Source: Bacteroidales bacterium UBA1215
GTDB lineage: Bacteria > Bacteroidota > Bacteroidia > Bacteroidales > WCHB1-69
NCBI GenBank assembly: GCA_002309475.1
Contig: DBXJ01000018.1
Span: forward strand, 1-43,878
Reading direction: 5' to 3'
DNA: 43,878 bases
Position 1 is the first letter of the stretch. The number at the start of each line of letters is the position of its first letter. Below the pieces are notes generated by a model, which saw nothing but the letters and a program-made list of their open reading frames with translations, did no database searches and was not told the DNA's origin. Position numbers and translations under genes: made by a program. Shown here in pieces: positions 39,513 through 43,878 of the stretch.

Positions 39513-40586
39513 ATGCAAAAAAAAGGTAATAAATACGGAACACATCGTGTAATTGAACCAAAAGGTGTTTTGCCGCAACCGGCAAATAAGTTAGATAACA
39601 ACATGGATGAGATTTGGGACAACGAAATACTCATTGATGTGCAAACTTTGAATATAGATTCCGCTTCGTTCACCGATATTCACAACTATGCCAAACAACA
39701 GGCAGGAGAAGGTGCAAGCGAAGATAGAATTATGGAGGAAATTAAAAAAGAAATGTTCCTTAATGTAGAATTGCAAGGTAAACATAGAAATCGTCGTACC
39801 GGTTCCGGTGGAATGTTGTTAGGAAAAGTAGAAAAAATAGGTGATGCTTTAAAAGGCAAAATAGATTTGAAAGAAGGCGATCGTATTGCTACTTTGGTAT
39901 CCTTGTCATTAACACCATTGCGTATAGACGAAATTTTGGCTATACGTCCTGACGTTGACCAAGTAGATATAAAAGGAAAGGCTATCTTGTTTGAAAGTGG
40001 TATATATGCTAAAATACCTAACGACATGCCGGAAAAATTGGCTTTAAGTGCATTGGATGTTGCAGGTGCTCCTGCTCAAACTGCCAAATTGTGCCAATAT
40101 GGACAAACAGTTGTAATACTTGGTGCCGGTGGCAAGAGCGGTATGTTATGTGCATACGAAGCTAAAAAACGTGTAGGCGTAACAGGTAAAGTTATTGGTA
40201 TAGCCAATAGTCCTAAGAGCACACAACGTATTAAAGATCTCGGATTCTGTGATATAGTAGAAAGTGCTGCAGGTATGACACCTGTACAAGTATATGAATT
40301 GGTAGAACGTTTAACCGATGGCAAAATGGCAGATGTTACTATCAATTGTGTAAATGTTCCTGACCAAGAAATGACAGCCGTATTGTGTACTAAAGATGAT
40401 GGTATAGTATATTTCTTCAGTATGGCTACCAGCTTTACCAAAGCTTCTTTGGGTGCAGAAGGAATAGGTGCAGATGTAAATATGATTATGGGTAACGGAT
40501 ATACCAAAGGTCATGCAGAATTTACTTTGCAAGAACTTCGTGAAAGTCCTGAACTACGCAAAATTTTTGAAGAATTATACGCATAA
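39513..40586 (+). CDS. kdd: L-erythro-3,5-diaminohexanoate dehydrogenase Kdd
   Basis: The 357-residue enzyme oxidises 3,5-diaminohexanoate with NAD to 3-keto-5-aminohexanoate. The N-terminus (GTHRVIEPKGVLPQPANKLD) and the middle (GNRRTGSGGMLLGKV-like region, then VVILGAGGKSGMLCAYEAKK) match Kdd; the latter is the Rossmann dinucleotide loop. Its own start is 21 nt after kce. A terminator follows at once, so it ends the atoD-kal-kce-kdd operon. Confidence 0.95.
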   Translation: MQKKGNKYGTHRVIEPKGVLPQPANKLDNNMDEIWDNEILIDVQTLNIDSASFTDIHNYAKQQAGEGASEDRIMEEIKKEMFLNVELQGKHRNRRTGSGGMLLGKVEKIGDALKGKIDLKEGDRIATLVSLSLTPLRIDEILAIRPDVDQVDIKGKAILFESGIYAKIPNDMPEKLALSALDVAGAPAQTAKLCQYGQTVVILGAGGKSGMLCAYEAKKRVGVTGKVIGIANSPKSTQRIKDLGFCDIVESAAGMTPVQVYELVERLTDGKMADVTINCVNVPDQEMTAVLCTKDDGIVYFFSMATSFTKASLGAEGIGADVNMIMGNGYTKGHAEFTLQELRESPELRKIFEELYA

Positions 40587-40597
40587 AAAAAGCATAA

Positions 40598-40627
40598 GTG
40601 AAGTGGGTGAGAAAACTCACTTCACTT
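40598..40627 (+). terminator. Terminator of the atoD-kal-kce-kdd operon
   Basis: A 9-bp stem (AGTGAAGTG / CACTTCACT) is followed by a T-run, 11 nt after the kdd stop. The loop GGTGAGAAAACT allows an alternative pairing. Confidence 0.85.
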
Positions 40628-40654
40628 TTTTATAAAATAGACTAACGCTTAATC

Positions 40655-41905
40655 ATGAGAAAAATACGTGTCTTACACATATTAAATCGCTTTAACTTGG
40701 GAGGTCCTACCTATTATGCAGTGTATCTCACTCATTTTTTGCCGGAGGACGAATTTGAAGCCAAATTGATAGGCGGGAGAAAAGAAGAATCTGAATTGCA
40801 TTCAGAATTTGTTGCAGAACAATACGATGTACATCCGGTAGTAATAGATTCCATGTGTCGGTCTATCGGACAAAAAGATTTCAAGGCCTTTAGAGATATT
40901 AGAAAAATTATCAAAGAATACAAACCGGATATTGTACATACACATGCATCAAAAGCTGGTATCGTAGGTCGTTTGGCTGCAAAAACCTGTGGAGTAAAGG
41001 TTATTATCCATACTTTTCACGGGCATATTTTTGATAAATATTTCAATGGCGTAAAGTCGAATTTCTTTATCAGGGTGGAAAGATTTATGGCTTTATTGTC
41101 AACGAAAATTATTGTCTTGAGTGAAAATCAATACAATGATTTGGTGAACAAATATAAAATTGGCGGACCTAAAAAAATCATGATCATGCCTCTTGGTTTG
41201 GATTTGAATAAATATTATGAAAATCAAGATGAAAAACGCCAATGGTTTAGAAAAGCCTATAATGTACAAGATGACGAAATAGCTATCAGTATCACAGGAC
41301 GTTTGGCACCGATAAAAAATCATACTATGTTTTTAGAAGCCATGAAAGTGGTGAAAACAAAAACAAATAAGAAAATTAAGATATTCATAGTCGGAGATGG
41401 TGAATCACATCATGAAATTGAACAAGTGGCAAATAGATTAAATCTTACTTATGCCAATTATCATTATTCTCCCGACAATAAAGATTCTTGTCCGGATGTA
41501 GATATCATATTGACATCATGGATGAAAGATATAGATTATGTAAATGCAGGTGTTGATATTGTCGCATTGACATCGTTGAACGAAGGTACTCCGGGTAGTT
41601 TGATAGAAGCACAAGCTGCCAACAAACCCATAGTGGCAACAAGAGTCGGCGGTGTGGAAGATATTATCAAAGAAAACGAAACGGGACTTTTGGTTGATAG
41701 TGGAGATGTGGAAGGTTTTGCGGAAAAAATGTTGCAATTGATAGAAGATGACGAGTTGAGAAATCGTTTGTCAAAAAATGGTGCAGCATTTGTCAATCCC
41801 AAATACAGTCATTTAACACTGGCAAAAAATATGTCAAATCTTTATAGAGAATTATACAACCAAAAGGCAAAACCACAAGACAGACATATAGTTCAAAATG
41901 GCTGA
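40655..41905 (+). CDS. Family 4 glycosyltransferase
   Basis: This 416-residue GT-B enzyme has an N-terminal acceptor domain (VLHILNRFNLGGPTYYAVYL, HTHASKAGIVGRLAAK, TFHGHIFDKYF). The C-terminal donor domain carries the EX7E motif in LNEGTPGSLIEAQAANKP and RVGGVEDII. Such enzymes add sugars to polysaccharide or lipid carriers at the inner membrane; the donor is not clear. It has no link to lysine breakdown but lies between kdd and kamA. No clear -7 box is visible in the 27 nt after the terminator. Confidence 0.9.
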   Translation: MRKIRVLHILNRFNLGGPTYYAVYLTHFLPEDEFEAKLIGGRKEESELHSEFVAEQYDVHPVVIDSMCRSIGQKDFKAFRDIRKIIKEYKPDIVHTHASKAGIVGRLAAKTCGVKVIIHTFHGHIFDKYFNGVKSNFFIRVERFMALLSTKIIVLSENQYNDLVNKYKIGGPKKIMIMPLGLDLNKYYENQDEKRQWFRKAYNVQDDEIAISITGRLAPIKNHTMFLEAMKVVKTKTNKKIKIFIVGDGESHHEIEQVANRLNLTYANYHYSPDNKDSCPDVDIILTSWMKDIDYVNAGVDIVALTSLNEGTPGSLIEAQAANKPIVATRVGGVEDIIKENETGLLVDSGDVEGFAEKMLQLIEDDELRNRLSKNGAAFVNPKYSHLTLAKNMSNLYRELYNQKAKPQDRHIVQNG

Positions 41906-41954
41906 AAATCAGTCATGTTTATAAAAGAGAGTAGTAAATATTAATGATAAATGT

Positions 41955-41962
41955 TATTTTGG
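41955..41962 (+). promoter_or_regulatory. Weak -7 promoter box for kamA
   Basis: TATTTTGG differs from TAnnTTTG at one base and lies 35 nt before ATG 41998. Confidence 0.4.
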
Positions 41963-41997
41963 CAAGTTAATTGTTGAAAGATAAATAAAAATAAAAT

Positions 41998-43239
41998 ATG
42001 GCAAGTAGAAGACATGAATTGTTTCCAAATGTAACCGACGAACAATGGAATGATTGGAAATGGCAGGTAAAAAATAGGATAGAAACTCTTGATGAGTTAA
42101 AAAAGTATATCAAATTGACTCCGGCGGAGGAAGAAGGTGTTGCAAAATCTTTGCAGACTTTAAGAATGGCCATCACTCCGTATTATTTGAGTTTAATCGA
42201 TCCTGACAATCCATATTGTCCTGTTCGTAGACAGGCTATTCCGACAGCAGCCGAATTGCATCAATCTGAAGCAGATTTGTTAGATCCTTTGCACGAAGAT
42301 GAGGATTCTCCGGTGCCGGGTTTAACTCATAGATATCCTGATAGAGTGTTGTTTTTGATAACAGATATGTGCTCTATGTATTGTCGTCATTGTACACGTA
42401 GGCGTTTTGCCGGTCAACACGATTGCCAATCACCTTCAGAGCGAATTCAAAAGGCGATAGACTATATTGCTGCAACTCCGACAGTGAGAGATGTTTTGTT
42501 GTCAGGTGGCGATGCTTTAATGGTTAACGACAATATGTTGGAATCGATTATACAACGTTTGCGTGCCATTCCACATGTGGAAATAATCCGTTTGGGAACA
42601 AGAACTCCAGTGGTTTGCCCGCAACGTATTACTGACGAATTGGTAAATATGTTGAAAAAATATCATCCTATCTGGATAAATACACATTTCAATCACCCGC
42701 AAGAAGTTACTCCGGAATCAATTGCAGCATGTGAAAAAATGGCCAATGCAGGTATTCCTTTAGGCAATCAAACGGTATTGTTGAGAGGAGTGAACGATTG
42801 TACGCATGTGATGATGAAACTGGTGCATGAATTAGTAAAAATGAGAGTTCGTCCTTATTATATTTATCAATGCGACTTGTCGATGGGATTGGAACATTTT
42901 AGAACACCTGTTTCAAAAGGTATAGAAATTATTGAAAATTTGAGAGGACATACATCCGGATATGCTGTTCCTACTTTTGTAGTAGATGCTCCCGGTGGCG
43001 GCGGAAAAACACCTGTAATGCCAAATTATGTGATATCTCAAAGTCCGCATAGGGTAGTGTTGCGTAATTTCGAAGGCGTTATTACCACCTATACCGAGCC
43101 GACCGATTATAAAGAAGAATGTCATTGTCCGGATTGTGAAAAGAAACGCAAAGAAGGTGTGGCTTCTTTGTTGAATGGCGACCAATTGGCATTAGAACCT
43201 GTGAAGTTGGCAAGAAGAGAAAGACATACAAAGAAATAA
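41998..43239 (+). CDS. kamA: Lysine 2,3-aminomutase KamA
   Basis: The 413-residue radical-SAM enzyme converts L-lysine to beta-lysine, the first step of lysine fermentation. The [4Fe-4S] cysteines are Cys125, Cys129 and Cys132 in CSMYCRHC. The PLP lysine is Lys337 in APGGGGKTPV. Asp293 and Asp330 correspond in position to the residues that bind the lysine side chain in the Clostridium subterminale enzyme, which supports lysine as substrate over glutamate or EF-P. A Zn-type cysteine cluster ends the protein (CHCPDCEKKR). It is a single-gene unit with a terminator after it. Confidence 0.96.
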   Translation: MASRRHELFPNVTDEQWNDWKWQVKNRIETLDELKKYIKLTPAEEEGVAKSLQTLRMAITPYYLSLIDPDNPYCPVRRQAIPTAAELHQSEADLLDPLHEDEDSPVPGLTHRYPDRVLFLITDMCSMYCRHCTRRRFAGQHDCQSPSERIQKAIDYIAATPTVRDVLLSGGDALMVNDNMLESIIQRLRAIPHVEIIRLGTRTPVVCPQRITDELVNMLKKYHPIWINTHFNHPQEVTPESIAACEKMANAGIPLGNQTVLLRGVNDCTHVMMKLVHELVKMRVRPYYIYQCDLSMGLEHFRTPVSKGIEIIENLRGHTSGYAVPTFVVDAPGGGGKTPVMPNYVISQSPHRVVLRNFEGVITTYTEPTDYKEECHCPDCEKKRKEGVASLLNGDQLALEPVKLARRERHTKK

Positions 43240-43267
43240 CGTTATAATATTTATCATTTCATTTTTT

Positions 43268-43289
43268 AGTTGAGCCATGTGGCTCAACT
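43268..43289 (+). terminator. Terminator of kamA
   Basis: A 10-bp stem (AGTTGAGCCA / TGGCTCAACT) is followed by seven T, 28 nt after the stop. Confidence 0.9.
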
Positions 43290-43343
43290 TTTTTTATATG
43301 TATTAACGAAAATTTGATCAATACATCCAATATTTTTATATAA

Positions 43344-43374
43344 AAAAAGGAGATACTCAAGGTATCTCCTTTTT
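43344..43374 (-). terminator. Terminator of the ornithine carbamoyltransferase gene
   Basis: A 13-bp stem (AAAAAGGAGATAC / GTATCTCCTTTTT) with a 5-nt loop lies 18 nt after the minus-strand stop and has T-runs on both sides. Confidence 0.9.
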
Positions 43375-43392
43375 ATTCAAATATGATTTTTC

Positions 43393-43878
43393 TTAATCAC
43401 CTAAAGTGGCAACCATCACTGCTTTGATGGTGTGCATACGGTTTTCTGCTTCATCAAATACGATGGAATTTTCCGATTCGAACACTTCTTCGGTAACTTC
43501 TATGCCGTCCAAACCGAATTTTTCGTGAACGTCACGACCTACTTGTGTTTCAAGATTATGGTAAGCAGGCAAGCAGTGCATGAACTTGCATTTTGGATTA
43601 CCTGTATTTTTCATCATCTTGGCATTCACTTGATAAGGCATTAGCATATCGATACGTTCTTTCCATACTTTGTCGGGTTCGCCCATAGATACCCATACGT
43701 CTGTATAGATAAAATCGCAGCCTTTAACACCTTTTACAGGATCATCGGTAACGGTTACCTTTGCACCGGTTTCTTTGGCGATTTCTTTGCATATCTTCAC
43801 CAATTTTGCATCTGGTTGAAGTTTTTTCGGAGCAATAATACGAACATCCATTCCCATTTTGGCTCCGCCAACCATAAG
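43393..43878 (-). CDS. argF: Ornithine carbamoyltransferase, C-terminal part (gene cut by window edge)
   Basis: The last ~161 codons are visible; the N-terminus lies beyond the right edge. DVWVSMGE and the ornithine-binding HCLPAYHNLETQ are present, followed by VTEEVFESENSIVFDEAENRMHTIKAVM, typical of true ornithine carbamoyltransferase. HCLP separates it from the N-succinyl/N-acetylornithine enzymes found in many Bacteroidota only weakly, but the whole tail favours the canonical form. It links ornithine and carbamoyl phosphate to citrulline; whether it is biosynthetic (argF) or part of the arginine deiminase route (arcB) depends on unseen neighbours. Confidence 0.93.
   Translation of the reverse strand, partial: LMVGGAKMGMDVRIIAPKKLQPDAKLVKICKEIAKETGAKVTVTDDPVKGVKGCDFIYTDVWVSMGEPDKVWKERIDMLMPYQVNAKMMKNTGNPKCKFMHCLPAYHNLETQVGRDVHEKFGLDGIEVTEEVFESENSIVFDEAENRMHTIKAVMVATLGD

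Noticed and set aside
40076..40507. Minus-strand ORF of 143 codons opposite kdd
   Set aside because: kdd is well supported by family motifs and operon context; the antisense frame has none.
1..43878. CRISPR array, prophage or integrative element
   Set aside because: I saw no regularly spaced repeats, integrase, phage structural genes or attachment-site duplication next to the tRNA.

Overview
The window comes from a low-GC member of the Bacteroidota, most likely an anaerobic, amino-acid-fermenting Bacteroidales-type organism; I do not name a genus. The evidence is: proteins with type IX secretion (T9SS) C-terminal sorting domains of the 'YPNP ... G.Y.v.i' kind, many copies of the Bacteroidota -7 promoter box TAnnTTTG placed just before genes, Bacteroidota-specific families (DUF5606, a MauE/DoxX-thioredoxin fusion, the flavobacterial-type arginine decarboxylase), and a lysine-fermentation gene set.

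Layout. 1-6991 (minus strand) is a secreted-protein cluster: a sortilin/BNR-repeat T9SS cargo followed by two tandem streptopain-like (C10) cysteine proteases. The leftmost protease runs off the window edge, and a hairpin lies directly before each protease start codon. 7297-9900 is clpB, with a repeated TGTCA-type motif upstream. 10002-11157 carries three tandem transcription units for tiny Cys-rich lipoproteins. Each has its own promoter, the same 32-nt element at the mRNA 5' end, and its own terminator. 11219-14287 holds a membrane MauE-thioredoxin fusion, a secreted EEP-family hydrolase and a DUF1963/YwqG protein. 14284-17861 (minus) holds an exported FG-GAP-like protein coupled to an acidic cytosolic protein, a tetrapyrrole-methylase-type methyltransferase and sufC. 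17986-20706 (plus) holds an unknown gene, a pRiA4b ORF-3 family gene, miaA and DUF5606. 20731-24385 (minus) holds corA and a speA-sdaA pair. 24545-28711 (minus) is a housekeeping operon, ruvX-def-TPR lipoprotein-ribF-acyltransferase, followed by tRNA-Ser(CGA) and nadD. 28894-31879 (plus) holds two orphan lipoproteins and another T9SS BNR protein. 31880-32364 is decayed DNA. 32405-36421 is rsfS-ftsH-cdsA-psd, followed by two small exported proteins. 37605-43239 carries lysine-fermentation genes (CoA-transferase alpha subunit, kal, kce, kdd, a glycosyltransferase, kamA). The right edge cuts an ornithine carbamoyltransferase on the minus strand.

How the parts fit. KamA, Kdd, Kce, Kal and a CoA transferase are successive or linked steps of lysine fermentation to acetate and butyrate. 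The beta-lysine 5,6-aminomutase (kamDE) and the CoA-transferase beta subunit are not in the window. Arginine decarboxylase, serine dehydratase and ornithine carbamoyltransferase also fit an amino-acid-using lifestyle, and the secreted C10 proteases could supply the peptides. The least explained part is the triplicated Cys-rich lipoprotein cassette with its shared 5' mRNA element, lying directly before a membrane thiol-redox protein.
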